DNA of 64,000 bases from Allobosea sp. Root381. GTDB taxonomy: Bacteria; Pseudomonadota; Alphaproteobacteria; Rhizobiales; Beijerinckiaceae. The notes beneath the pieces were generated by a model. That model saw nothing but the letters and a program-made list of their open reading frames with translations. It ran no database searches and was not told where the DNA came from. The stretch lies in NCBI RefSeq assembly GCF_001429395.1, contig NZ_LMJT01000016.1, positions 54,700-118,699 on the forward strand. Reading direction: 5' to 3'. Position 1 is the stretch's first letter; every line of letters starts with the position of its first letter. Positions 41,949-50,962 of the stretch are shown piece by piece. Position numbers and translations under genes: made by a program.

Positions 41949-43169
41949 ATGGCCGATTTTCATCGCATCAAGCGCCTGCCGCCCTATGTTTTCGAACAGG
42001 TCAACAAGATCAAGGCAGCCGAGCGCGCCAAGGGCGTCGACATCATCGACCTCGGCATGGGCAATCCGGACCTGCCGGCGCCCAGGCATGTCATCGAGAA
42101 GCTGGTCGAGACCGCCGGCAAGCCGCGCACCGATCGCTACTCCGCCTCGAAGGGCATCGGCGGCCTGCGCCGCGCCCAGGCGAATTATTACGAGCGCCGC
42201 TTCGGCGTGAAGCTCAATCCCGAGACGCAAATCGTCGCGACTTTGGGCTCGAAGGAGGGCTTCGCCAACATGGCGCAGGCCATCACCGGCCCCGGCGACG
42301 TCGTTCTCGTGCCGAATCCGAGCTATCCGATCCACGCCTTCGGCTTCCTGATGGCCGGCGGCGTGATCCGTTCCGTCCCGGCCGAGCCGACGCCTGCGAT
42401 GTTCCCGGCGCTGGAGCGGGCGATGATCCATTCGGTGCCGAAGCCGATCGCGCTCGTCACCTGCTACCCGGCCAATCCGACCGCCTATGTCGCGAGCCTC
42501 GATTTCTACCGTGACCTCGTCGCCTTCGCTAAGAAGCACGAGCTGATCCTGCTTTCCGATCTCGCCTATGCCGAGGTCTATTTCGACGAGAACGACCCGC
42601 CGCCCTCGATGCTGCAGGTGCCGGGCGCGATCGACGTCTGCGTCGAGTTCACCTCGATGTCGAAGACCTTTTCCATGGCGGGCTGGCGCATGGGCTTCGC
42701 CGTCGGCAACGAGCGGCTGCTGGCGGCGCTGGCGCGGGTGAAGTCCTATCTCGATTACGGCGCCTACACGCCGATCCAGGTCGCGGCGGCGGCTGCCCTG
42801 AACGGCCCCGACGACTGCATCCGCGAGATGCGCGAGATCTACCGCAAGCGTCGCGACGCGCTGGTCGAGAGCTTCGGCAAGGCCGGTTGGGAGTTCCCGG
42901 CTCCGAGCGCCTCGATGTTCGCCTGGGTGCCGATCCCGGAGAAGTTCCGCCATCTCGGTTCGCTGGAGTTCTCCAAGCTGCTGATCGAGAAGGCCGAGGT
43001 CGCGGTCGCGCCGGGCATCGGCTTCGGCGAGCATGGCGACGACTATGTCCGCATCGCCATCGTCGAGAACGAGCAGCGCATCCGCCAGGCGGCGCGCAAT
43101 ATCGGCCGCTTCCTGAAGGGCGCCGACGCGACGCTGCACAACGTCATCCAGATGCCGAAGGCGGGGTAG
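41949..43169 (+). CDS. Class I/II PLP aminotransferase (alanine transaminase AlaC-like)
   Basis: A 406-residue fold type I aminotransferase. It starts MADFHRIKRLPPYVFEQVNKIK, which is typical of AlaC/LL-diaminopimelate-aminotransferase-like enzymes. PLP residues: TCYPANPT (Asn), LSDLAYAE (Asp and Tyr), SMSKTFSMAGWRMG (Lys) and RIAIVENEQRIRQA near the end. It very likely interconverts alanine and pyruvate. ATG 41949 with GAGG upstream. It stands before hom, glpX and recJ as in related genomes. Confidence 0.9.
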   Translation: MADFHRIKRLPPYVFEQVNKIKAAERAKGVDIIDLGMGNPDLPAPRHVIEKLVETAGKPRTDRYSASKGIGGLRRAQANYYERRFGVKLNPETQIVATLGSKEGFANMAQAITGPGDVVLVPNPSYPIHAFGFLMAGGVIRSVPAEPTPAMFPALERAMIHSVPKPIALVTCYPANPTAYVASLDFYRDLVAFAKKHELILLSDLAYAEVYFDENDPPPSMLQVPGAIDVCVEFTSMSKTFSMAGWRMGFAVGNERLLAALARVKSYLDYGAYTPIQVAAAAALNGPDDCIREMREIYRKRRDALVESFGKAGWEFPAPSASMFAWVPIPEKFRHLGSLEFSKLLIEKAEVAVAPGIGFGEHGDDYVRIAIVENEQRIRQAARNIGRFLKGADATLHNVIQMPKAG

Positions 43170-43196
43170 GGCGCTCTCGTCTCTCGTGACTGCCTT

Positions 43197-43320
43197 CCCT
43201 CAGCCCTCATCCTGAGGAGCGCCGCAGGCGCGTTTCGAAGGATGCTCCAGGAGGCTCCCGAATCATCTGGATCATCCTTCGAGACAGCCCTTTGGGCTTC
43301 CTCAGGATGAGGGCTGAGGA
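43197..43320. repeat. Palindromic extragenic repeat, CCTCATCCTGAGGA family
   Basis: Arms CCTCAGCCCTCATCCTGAGG (left) and CCTCAGGATGAGGGCTGAGG (right) are complementary over 20 bases, with inner GTTTCGAAGGATGCTCC facing GGATCATCCTTCGAGAC. It fills part of the 315-base gap before the gene at 43485; bases 43321-43484 hold nothing I can name. Confidence 0.82.
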
Positions 43321-43484
43321 AATTTTCGACCATCTCCTCAGGAGTGGAGGAACCCGCACCGGATTCGGGTTGCTACGCTACTGATGTGTCGCTGCCTGCG
43401 GCTGCAAGAAAACTGGACCCCGCGCGCGAAACATGGGAACCCGAGGCGACGGGCAGCGCCGCCCGGGCGGGGTCGAAGCACGCG

Positions 43485-43916
43485 ATGTTGAGCAAGGGTC
43501 GTCTGGTCGGGGTCTGCGTCGGCCTGTTCGCCATCATCTGCCTCGTCGCCACCTATGACTTCTCGCGAGGCCGGGTGCCGCAGACGCAGTCGGCGCTCGT
43601 CGCCGACGTGCTCGCGACGACCACGGCGCGCGAATGCGGCCGCGACGCCACCGAGGTCGTTTCGCGCCACATCCCGGTCGGCATCGACCAGCCTGCGGCC
43701 GAGAAGATCCTGGAAACGATCGCGATCGTGCCGCCGCGCCCCTGGTTCTGGACGCCCGCGACCGAGAACGCCACGAGCTGGAGCGGCGATACGCTGGAGG
43801 CGCTGCGCACGATCAAGACGACCGCTTTCGGCAACAACCTGCTGCGCATCCATCTGACCTTCGCCGACGGCAAGCTCAGGCGCAGCGCTGCCGAGGTGGT
43901 CTGTCGCTTCGGGTGA
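43485..43916 (+). CDS. Hypothetical protein with one membrane segment
   Basis: A 143-residue protein with an N-terminal membrane anchor (LVGVCVGLFAIICLVATYDF) and a periplasmic part with CGRDATEVVSRHIPVG and a C-terminal cysteine (AEVVCRFG); the two cysteines could pair. ATG 43485 is preferred because upstream codons are weak in protein character. No family recognised. Confidence 0.58.
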   Translation: MLSKGRLVGVCVGLFAIICLVATYDFSRGRVPQTQSALVADVLATTTARECGRDATEVVSRHIPVGIDQPAAEKILETIAIVPPRPWFWTPATENATSWSGDTLEALRTIKTTAFGNNLLRIHLTFADGKLRRSAAEVVCRFG

Positions 43917-44020
43917 TACGGAGTGCGTATCGCTCCTGTCGCCCTCAGGCCGTGACAACGCAGTTTCGATAAAGCGGTCGCTGAGCTATCCTGGGCGGGG
44001 GTGCAGCGAAAGGTGCTGCC

Positions 44021-44836
44021 ATGGAAGCGACGGACAAGGTCTTCGCCGGTCCCGTTCCGCAGGTCTATGACCGGCTGCTCGTACCTCTGATCTTCCAGCC
44101 TTATGCCGAGGACATGGCCGCCCGCGTCATGGCCCTGCATCCGGCACGAATTCTCGAGCTCGCGGCTGGCACGGGGGCGCTGACGCGCGCGATGGCGGCC
44201 CGTCTCGATGGGGCGAACATCGTCGCGACCGATCTCAACCAACCGATGCTCGACATGGCCGCCGCCCGGATGCCAGACGACGAGAGGATCGACTGGCGGC
44301 AGGCCGACGCGCTCGAATTGCCCTTCGCGGACGAAAGCTTCGACGTCGCCGCCTGCCAGTTCGGGGTGATGTTCTTTCCCGACAAGCCGAAGAGCCATCG
44401 CGAGGTCCGCCGTATCTTGCGGCCGGGCGGGCGATATCTGTTCAACGCCTGGGACGCCGTCTCCCGCAACGACTTCGCCGCTGTGCTGCTGGAGGCACTT
44501 GCCGAAGTGTTTCCGGCCGATCCACCACGCTTCATGGAGCGCACGCCACATGGCTATCACGACATCGGCACGATTGAGCTCGACGTGATGGCGGGCGGCT
44601 TTGCCAGACCGGTCATCGAGCGTGTCGAGAAGCGCGCCCGCGCCGCTTCCGCGATCGATGTTGCGACGGGTTTCTGCCAGGGCACGCCCATCCGCGGCGA
44701 GATCGAGGCGCGCGGCGCGCCGGGACTGGAGGCCGTGACCGAGGCCGTGGCGAGGGCGCTGGAACGCCGCTTCGGCTCGGGCGCGATCGAAGGGGGCATC
44801 GCCGCCTTCGTCGTTTCGGCCGAGCGCGACTCGTAA
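44021..44836 (+). CDS. Class I SAM-dependent methyltransferase (UbiE/methyltransferase-11 type)
   Basis: A 271-residue protein: SAM motif ARILELAAGTGALTRAMAAR, acidic motif ATDLNQPMLDMAAARMP, DALELPFADESFDVAACQFG and VRRILRPGGRYLFNAW. These are diagnostic of methyltransferase-11 enzymes. The substrate is unknown; the last 80 residues, which should set specificity, show nothing familiar. It precedes hom by 72 bases but may be a separate unit. Confidence 0.85.
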   Translation: MEATDKVFAGPVPQVYDRLLVPLIFQPYAEDMAARVMALHPARILELAAGTGALTRAMAARLDGANIVATDLNQPMLDMAAARMPDDERIDWRQADALELPFADESFDVAACQFGVMFFPDKPKSHREVRRILRPGGRYLFNAWDAVSRNDFAAVLLEALAEVFPADPPRFMERTPHGYHDIGTIELDVMAGGFARPVIERVEKRARAASAIDVATGFCQGTPIRGEIEARGAPGLEAVTEAVARALERRFGSGAIEGGIAAFVVSAERDS

Positions 44837-44908
44837 AGGCGCGTTTTCACCGACCAGGCGGCATCGCTCTCCGTTGACTCGGGTCGCGCCCCATGCGACC
44901 CCGCGACC

Positions 44909-46255
44909 ATGACAAGCGCCGCTGCCCAGACCGCCTCCCAGCCCCTGCGAATCGGCCTCGCCGGCCTCGGAACGGTCGGCGCATCCGTGTTGCGCATCCT
45001 GCGCCGGCAGGATAACGCACTCGGCCTGCGCTGCGGCCGCACCATCCGCGTCACCGCCGTCTCGGCGCGTGACCGCAACCGCGATCGCGGCGTCGATCTC
45101 GGCGGGCTAACCTGGTTCGACGATCCGGTCGCACTGGCGAAGTCGGACGAAATCGATTGCTTCGTGGAGCTTGTCGGCGGCGCTGACGGCCCCGCCAAGG
45201 CGGCGGTCGAGGCAGCGCTGTCCGCGGGCAAGTCGGTCGTCACTGCCAACAAGGCACTGCTCGCCCGTCACGGGGTGGCTCTCGCGGCCCTCGCCGAGGA
45301 GAACGGCGTCGCGCTCGCCTTCGAGGCCTCTTCGGCCGGCGGTATCCCCATCGTGAAGACGCTGCGCGAGGCGCTTGCGGGCAACACCGTCACCAGACTC
45401 TACGGGATACTGAACGGCACCTGCAACTACATCCTCTCGCGCATGGAGTTGGAAGGCCTGACCTTCGAGGCCTGCCTCAAGGACGCGCAGCGTCTGGGCT
45501 ATGCCGAGGCCGACCCGACCTTCGACGTCGAGGGTTTCGACACCGCCCACAAGCTCGCCATCCTGACGAGCCTCGCATTCGGGACGAAGATCGACGCCGA
45601 AGCGATTCATGTCGAAGGCATTTCCTCGATCACCCCGCTCGACCTGAAGATGGCTGACGAGCTCGGCTACCGGATCAAGCTGCTCGGCGTCGCCGAGAAG
45701 ACCAAGACCGGTATCGAACAGCGCGTCCACCCGACCATGGTGCCGAAATCCTCCGCCATCGCGCAGGTGATGGGCGTTCTAAACGCCGTCACCGTCGATG
45801 CCGATGCGGTGCGCGAGATCACCCTCGTCGGACCGGGCGCGGGCGGCGACCCGACCGCATCCGCCGTCGTCGCCGATATCGCCGATGTCGCGAGCGGCAC
45901 GGCAGGCCTGCCCTTCGGCCTGCCGGTGGGGCGGCTCGAAGCCGCCGAGCGCGCGCCGATGCAGCGCCACGAAGGTGGCTATTACGTCCGCCTCGCGGTG
46001 GCAGACCGTCCCGGTGCGGCAGCGGCGATCGCGACCCGCATGGCCGAAGCCGACATCTCGCTCGAAAGCATCGTGCAACGCCGCTCGGCGGCCGCCGCCG
46101 CGCAGGATCCCGCCGGCCGTTCCGGCGCTCCCGTCCCGGTCGTGCTCATCACCTACGCCACCAGCGAGGCGGCGATCCGCGCCGCGCTGGAAAAAGTCTC
46201 CGCGGATGGCCATGTCGCGGAACCGCCGCAAGTTATTCGCATAGAGCGGGAATAG
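44909..46255 (+). CDS. hom: Homoserine dehydrogenase
   Basis: A 448-residue enzyme with an N-terminal NAD(P) fold (RIGLAGLGTVGASVLRIL), the catalytic domain (YGILNGTCNYILSRME, then GYAEADPTFDVEGFDTAHK with the substrate lysine and aspartate) and a C-terminal ACT domain (YYVRLAVADRPGAAAAIATR) that would give threonine feedback. It reduces aspartate semialdehyde to homoserine, the precursor that the metY-type enzyme and threonine synthesis need. Confidence 0.96.
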   Translation: MTSAAAQTASQPLRIGLAGLGTVGASVLRILRRQDNALGLRCGRTIRVTAVSARDRNRDRGVDLGGLTWFDDPVALAKSDEIDCFVELVGGADGPAKAAVEAALSAGKSVVTANKALLARHGVALAALAEENGVALAFEASSAGGIPIVKTLREALAGNTVTRLYGILNGTCNYILSRMELEGLTFEACLKDAQRLGYAEADPTFDVEGFDTAHKLAILTSLAFGTKIDAEAIHVEGISSITPLDLKMADELGYRIKLLGVAEKTKTGIEQRVHPTMVPKSSAIAQVMGVLNAVTVDADAVREITLVGPGAGGDPTASAVVADIADVASGTAGLPFGLPVGRLEAAERAPMQRHEGGYYVRLAVADRPGAAAAIATRMAEADISLESIVQRRSAAAAAQDPAGRSGAPVPVVLITYATSEAAIRAALEKVSADGHVAEPPQVIRIERE

Positions 46256-46301
46256 GCCTTACGCCTCATCCAGCCAAAGTCTTTGCAAGGGGACCCATTT
46301 C

Positions 46302-47300
46302 ATGTCCGTCGATCTTCGTATCTCCCCCGACCAGATCATCGAGCGCTACCTCTCGATGGAACTCGTGCGCGTGACCGAGCGCGCCGCCGTCTCCGCCGCC
46401 CGCCTGCGCGGCCACGGCAATGAGAAGGCCGCGGACCAGGCTGCCGTCGACGCGATGCGGCGCGAGCTGAACCGCCTGCCGATCGACGGCGAGATCGTCA
46501 TCGGCGAGGGCGAGCGCGACGAAGCGCCGATGCTCTTCATCGGCGAGAAGGTCGGCAACAAGCAGGGGCCGAAGGTGCATATCGCCGTCGATCCGCTCGA
46601 GGGCACGACGCTTTGCGCCAAGGACATGCCGGGGTCGATCGCGGTGATGGCGATGGCCGGCGCCGGCAGCCTGCTCTACGCGCCCGACGTCTACATGGAC
46701 AAGATCGCGATCGGCCCGGGCTACCAGCAGGGCGCGATCGACCTCGACGCTTCGCCGGCCGACAACATCAACGCGCTGGCCAAGGCCAAGGGCGTCAAGC
46801 CGCACGAGATCTCGACGCTGATCATGGACCGCCCGCGCCATGCCAAGCTGATCGAGGAGGTCCGCAAGACCGGTTGCTCGATCCGCCTCATCACCGATGG
46901 CGACGTCGCGGGCGTGATCTTCTGCACCCAGCCGGAGAAGACCGGCATCGACCTCTATCTCGGCATCGGCGGCGCGCCCGAGGGCGTGCTCGCGGCAGCG
47001 GCGCTGCGCTGCGTCGGCGGCCAGATGCAGGGGCGTCTCATCCTCGACACCGAGGAGAAGCGTCAGCGCGCCCTGACCATGGGCATCAAGGACCCGAACC
47101 GGAAATACGACATGGCGGACATGGCCTCGGGCGACGTGATCGTCTGCGCCACCGGTGTCACCGATGGCGGGCTGCTGTCCGGCGTGAAGTTCGGCAAGGA
47201 GGTGATCGAAACCGAGACGATCGTCTATCGCTCGATCACCGGCACGGTCCGTCGCATCTATGGCGAGCACCGCGAACTGGCCAAGTTCAAGCTCGACTGA
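46302..47300 (+). CDS. glpX: Fructose-1,6-bisphosphatase class II (GlpX)
   Basis: A 332-residue GlpX. Metal and phosphate sites: GEIVIGEGERDEAPMLFIG, VDPLEGTTLCAKDMPG, IGGAPEGVLAAAALRC and GVTDGGLLSGVKF. It makes fructose-6-phosphate in gluconeogenesis. The order hom-glpX-recJ is a shared feature of many Hyphomicrobiales. It is 46 bases after hom and could be co-transcribed. Confidence 0.96.
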   Translation: MSVDLRISPDQIIERYLSMELVRVTERAAVSAARLRGHGNEKAADQAAVDAMRRELNRLPIDGEIVIGEGERDEAPMLFIGEKVGNKQGPKVHIAVDPLEGTTLCAKDMPGSIAVMAMAGAGSLLYAPDVYMDKIAIGPGYQQGAIDLDASPADNINALAKAKGVKPHEISTLIMDRPRHAKLIEEVRKTGCSIRLITDGDVAGVIFCTQPEKTGIDLYLGIGGAPEGVLAAAALRCVGGQMQGRLILDTEEKRQRALTMGIKDPNRKYDMADMASGDVIVCATGVTDGGLLSGVKFGKEVIETETIVYRSITGTVRRIYGEHRELAKFKLD

Positions 47301-47341
47301 GCTGAACGACGCCGCTGCGCGATCCGTCGCGGTTGAATTCT

Positions 47342-47368
47342 CGATAGCCGGGCCTTGCCCGGCTATCG
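47342..47368 (+). terminator. Perfect hairpin after glpX
   Basis: CGATAGCCGGGC-CTT-GCCCGGCTATCG: 12-bp perfect stem with a 3-base loop, 42 bases after the glpX stop. Only CCGTTTC follows, so it is a terminator candidate without a full T-run. Confidence 0.65.
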
Positions 47369-47466
47369 CCGTTTCGGTGTCGGATGCGCGCTTGCCGTGC
47401 GTCAAAAGACGATACTAAATCGGCACTTTGCGCTATCCTGCGGCGGTCTCGTTGTAGGAGTGTGCC

Positions 47467-48042
47467 ATGCGTCACGTCCTTCTGCTCGCAGCCGCCGTCG
47501 TTCCCCTCATCATCGCCACCGCAGACGAAGCCTCCGCCCAGCGCGGCCGCGGCGGCGGCTGGCATGGCGGAGGATTTGGTGGAGGCGGTGCGGCTTGGCG
47601 CGGCGGAGGCGGCTGGCAGGGAGGTGCCTGGCGCGGCGGCGGTGTGGCATGGCGCGGCGCGGGCTGGCGCGGCGGGGCCTGGGGAGGCGGCTGGAACCGA
47701 CCCTATGCGCGGGCCGGCTGGGGCTATCCCGGCTATTACCGCGGCTGGGGTGGCAACCCCTGGGCCTGGGGAGCAGCCGGGCTGGTCGCCGGCACGGCCA
47801 TCGGCGCAGCGGCCGCCTCGCCCTATTACGACGACGATCCCTATTATTATGGCCGCACGGTCTACAGCGCGCCGGTCTACAGCGCGCCGGTCTATGCGCA
47901 GCCGGTCTATGGCGGCGCAATCGGAGGCTATTGCGCGACGCCGGTACGGACCTGCCAACTGATCGACCCCTCCGAGATCGGCGTCGGCTGCTCCTGCCGC
48001 GTCGCGGGCGGAAGGGCTCGGGGGACGGTGGTTGGCCCCTGA
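47467..48042 (+). CDS. Secreted Gly/Tyr-rich protein with C-terminal four-Cys module
   Basis: A 191-residue protein: signal peptide (MRHVLLLAAAVVPLIIATADEASA-Q), a Gly/Trp/Arg-rich region (about 25-85), a short hydrophobic stretch (GLVAGTAIGAAAA), Tyr/Pro repeats with a tandem VYSAPVYSAPVY, and a C-terminal CATPVRTC-x-VGCSC module. The same kind of cysteine module ends the protein at 53085-53483. It is probably an envelope or surface protein of unknown role. Confidence 0.65.
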   Translation: MRHVLLLAAAVVPLIIATADEASAQRGRGGGWHGGGFGGGGAAWRGGGGWQGGAWRGGGVAWRGAGWRGGAWGGGWNRPYARAGWGYPGYYRGWGGNPWAWGAAGLVAGTAIGAAAASPYYDDDPYYYGRTVYSAPVYSAPVYAQPVYGGAIGGYCATPVRTCQLIDPSEIGVGCSCRVAGGRARGTVVGP

Positions 48043-48192
48043 CTGAGGCTGGACTGTTCTCAGCCGCCATCCCGAGGCGCCGCCTCCGGCCTCTCGAAGC
48101 ATGGTCATCATGACGGCTGGCGTGCCGTCTCGCCTCGCAATGCGTGATCCAGCCGGTTGACGCGGGCGGCTGTCCGCGCGACGCCCTGCGCA

Positions 48193-49995
48193 ATGATTCC
48201 GAATCCGCATCGCCTGTTCCTCGGCGTCTCCAGCTCCGCGCTGGACCGGCCCTGGCGAGACCGGCTCGACGCTGCCGGCCTCGGCCGGGCTGAGGCGCTG
48301 TCGCAGCGCGAGGGCATACCGGACATCCTGGCGCGGCTGCTGGCGGGGCGGGGCGTCGAACCCAATGAGGCCGCGCTCTATCTCGAGCCGAAGCTGCGCG
48401 ATCTGCTGCCCGACCCCGCGACGCTGGTGGACATGGCCGCCGCTGCGGCGCGCCTCGCCCAGGCCGTCGTGGCGCGCGAGCAGGTCGCGATCTTCGGCGA
48501 CTACGATGTCGACGGCGCCTGCTCCGCGGCGCTGCTCGCTGGCTTCCTGACCGAGGCCGGTGCGCGTCCGCGCATCCATATTCCCGACCGGCTGATCGAG
48601 GGCTACGGTCCCAACAGCGAAGCTATCCGCCAGCTCGCGGCCGAGGGTGCGACGCTGCTGGTCACGGTCGATTGCGGCACGACCAGCCATGAGCCCCTGG
48701 CGGAAGCGAAGCGGCTCGGGCTCGATGTCGTCGTGCTCGACCACCACCAGGCGCCGGAGCAGCTTCCGGCGGTGGAGGCTCTGGTCAACCCCAACCGCCA
48801 GGACGATCTCTCCGGCCTCGGCCATCTCTGCGCGGCTGGCGTCGTCTTCCTGGCGTTGGTTGCGACCCGCGCCGAACTGCGCCGCCAGGGCGTCTGGGCC
48901 GCGCGGGGCACAGAGCCGGACCTGCTCGCGACCCTCGATCTCGTGGCGCTCGCCACGGTCGCCGATGTCGTTCCGCTGCGAGGCCTCAACCGCGCCTTCG
49001 TCCGGCAGGGCCTCGCTATGCTGCGCGGCCGCGCCCGGCCCGGGCTGGCGGCGCTGATGGACGTCGCCGGGCTCGACGGGCCGGTGCAGAGTTGGCATCT
49101 CGGTTTCCTGCTCGGCCCGCGCATCAATGCCGGCGGGCGCATCGGCGATGCCGCGCTCGGCGCGCGGCTTCTGCTCTCCGCCGACGAGATCGAGGCGCGC
49201 GGCATCGCCGCCGAATTGAACCGCCTCAACCAGGAGCGCCAGGAGATCGAGCGCCAGGCTGTGTTGGAGGCGATCTCGCAGGCCGATCACGCGCTGATGC
49301 GCGACGCCGGCCTGCCCGTGCTCCTCGCGGCTTCTGCCGACTGGCACCCCGGCATCGTCGGACTGGTCGCGGCACGGCTGAAGGAGCGCTTCCGGCTGCC
49401 CGCCTTGGCGCTCGCCTTGAACGGGGAGGGCGGTGCGACGGGCTCCGGCCGCTCCGTCGCCGGCGTCGATCTCGGGCGCGCCGTGCGCGCGGCGGTGGAT
49501 GCCGGCTTCGCTGTCAAGGGCGGCGGCCACGCCATGGCTGCCGGGGTCACGCTGGCCGCGGGGCAGGCGGAGGCCTTCCATGGCTTCCTCACAGAGCGCC
49601 TGGCCAGCGAGGTCGGCGCGGTCGCAGCGTCCGAGGCGCTGATGGTCGATGCGGCGCTCAGCGCCGGCGGTGCCACACCGCGCCTGCTGACGGAGATCGA
49701 GCGGGCAGGGCCCTTCGGTGCCGGCAGCCCCGAGCCGGTCTTCGTCTTCCCGGCGCATCGCCTCACGGATGCCGTCGAGATCGGCAGCGGCGGCCATGTC
49801 CGCGTCAAGCTGCGCGGCGGCGATGGCGCGACGGTTGGCGGCGTCGCCTTCCGGGCAGCGCAGGAGCCGCTCGGCCGCGCCCTGTTGGCCGCGCGGGGCG
49901 AGAGCGTGCACTTGGCCGCCACGCTCACCCTCAACCGCTGGGGCGGCAAAGAAACAGCAGAGCTACGCGTTCTCGACCTGGCCCGGCCGACCTGA
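48193..49995 (+). CDS. recJ: Single-stranded-DNA-specific 5'-3' exonuclease RecJ
   Basis: A 600-residue DHH phosphoesterase. Motif I FGDYDVDGACSAAL, motif II VDCGT, motif III LDHHQAP and motif V-like GVVFLALV region, followed by the DHHA1 domain with KGGGHAMAAGVTL and an OB fold near the end (VRVKLRGGDGATVGGVAF). RecJ degrades ssDNA in recombination and mismatch repair. ATG 48193 gives the family start. Confidence 0.96.
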   Translation: MIPNPHRLFLGVSSSALDRPWRDRLDAAGLGRAEALSQREGIPDILARLLAGRGVEPNEAALYLEPKLRDLLPDPATLVDMAAAAARLAQAVVAREQVAIFGDYDVDGACSAALLAGFLTEAGARPRIHIPDRLIEGYGPNSEAIRQLAAEGATLLVTVDCGTTSHEPLAEAKRLGLDVVVLDHHQAPEQLPAVEALVNPNRQDDLSGLGHLCAAGVVFLALVATRAELRRQGVWAARGTEPDLLATLDLVALATVADVVPLRGLNRAFVRQGLAMLRGRARPGLAALMDVAGLDGPVQSWHLGFLLGPRINAGGRIGDAALGARLLLSADEIEARGIAAELNRLNQERQEIERQAVLEAISQADHALMRDAGLPVLLAASADWHPGIVGLVAARLKERFRLPALALALNGEGGATGSGRSVAGVDLGRAVRAAVDAGFAVKGGGHAMAAGVTLAAGQAEAFHGFLTERLASEVGAVAASEALMVDAALSAGGATPRLLTEIERAGPFGAGSPEPVFVFPAHRLTDAVEIGSGGHVRVKLRGGDGATVGGVAFRAAQEPLGRALLAARGESVHLAATLTLNRWGGKETAELRVLDLARPT

Positions 49996-50167
49996 GAGTT
50001 CTCGGGCCGGCATCCGGCCGTTGCTTCCCTCGCAAGCGTCTCGGGTGCGGTGGGAAAATCGCGGGCCGGCGTCGGTCGGCGACCTATGCCACAGGGGACG
50101 CGCCAGGGAAGCGCCACAAATTCCAGCGTCGCTTCGACGATTGCGCACAGGAAGCGGAAACTGGCGC

Positions 50168-50196
50168 TTGCGGAGCCGGGAAGCTGCCACTATACC
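50168..50196 (+). promoter_or_regulatory. Promoter of tRNA-Glu
   Basis: TTGCGG (50168-50173), 17 bases, then TATACC (50191-50196), 41 bases before the tRNA 5' end. Spacing is ideal and the -10 good. Confidence 0.6.
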
Positions 50197-50237
50197 TCGC
50201 CCCGCTTCGACACGAGCCGCCAGCGGTTCGGAAGCCC

Positions 50238-50312
50238 GCGACCTTCGTCTATCGGTTAGGACACCAGCCTTTCACGCTGGGGAGACGGGTTCGACTCCCG
50301 TAGGTCGCGCCA
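50238..50312 (+). tRNA. tRNA-Glu (TTC)
   Basis: Complete cloverleaf: acceptor GCGACCT/AGGTCGC, discriminator G and encoded CCA; the anticodon stem CCAGC/GCTGG carries loop CTTTCAC with anticodon TTC; the T arm has GGTTCGACTCC. An IS1182-type remnant begins about 190 bases downstream. Confidence 0.95.
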
Positions 50313-50499
50313 CTCCTTTTGGGGTGGCGTAACGCCATTGAAAACAATCAGAAATTGGCGATCGGAATTCTTGATGAACCCGACATTGTGTCGTGGGTGG
50401 ACCCCGGTTTTGGATGGGTTGTCCAACCCCGCCGGCAGCGTTGAGCTTCGCTGACAACTGACGCGGAAATCTGCGCGATCCAACACGTGAGCAAATTTG

Positions 50500-50809
50500 C
50501 CTGCGACCCTGGGCGTTGAAGCCGCAGTGCTGCCCAAGATCCCGGCCCGCAAAATCCTGCGCTCGATCCAAAGGCGCCCGCGATATGGCCAGGGACATCA
50601 CGCAGACCGACGCCTATGTCACCTCGCGGCGCGAGCGGAAGGTGGTCGAGATGCTCTTCGCCCATCTCAAGCGCATTCTGAGGCTCGACCGGCCGCGACT
50701 ACGCGGACCCAACGGCGCCAGAGACGAGTTCCACCTCGCCGCGGCAGCCCAGAACCCCAGGACGCTCGCGAAGCTTCTGCCGAACGGACCGCAGATCAGG
50801 CCCGCGTAA
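50500..50809 (+). pseudogene. IS1182-family transposase remnant (C-terminal end)
   Basis: Only about the last 100 codons remain. In one frame LKPQCCP, then ARDMARDITQTDAYVTSRRE, VEMLFAHLKRILRLDR and RLRGPNGARDEFHLAA match the end of IS1182-type transposases. The linking part (KIPARKILRSI) is readable only in another frame, so there are two compensating indels. No start, no catalytic DDE N-terminal part and no clear terminal inverted repeats are visible, so it is dead. Bases 50313-50499 hold no gene. Confidence 0.8.
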
Positions 50810-50962
50810 AGGGCGAACGCGCCCGCAGGCAATCGCAGCTCGTGATCTCATCGCTCGCAGGCCGATTTTTTCAACACAATCGCCCATTGCAGTCATCGCG
50901 ACGTCTGCTGGTTACCGGCACTACTGTGATGCCGCTTTTGACGCCGCCGGCGCGGGAGCGGC

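Noticed and set aside
47287..49911. A very long minus-strand frame opposite glycine-rich protein and recJ
   Set aside because: High GC leaves stops rare on the antisense strand; composition is Arg/Ala/Gln filler and recJ is certain on the plus strand.
50256..50601. Minus-strand frames across tRNA-Glu ending in RPTGVEPVSPA and similar
   Set aside because: These are readings through the tRNA gene and its flanks, with no ribosome site and a tRNA-derived protein end.
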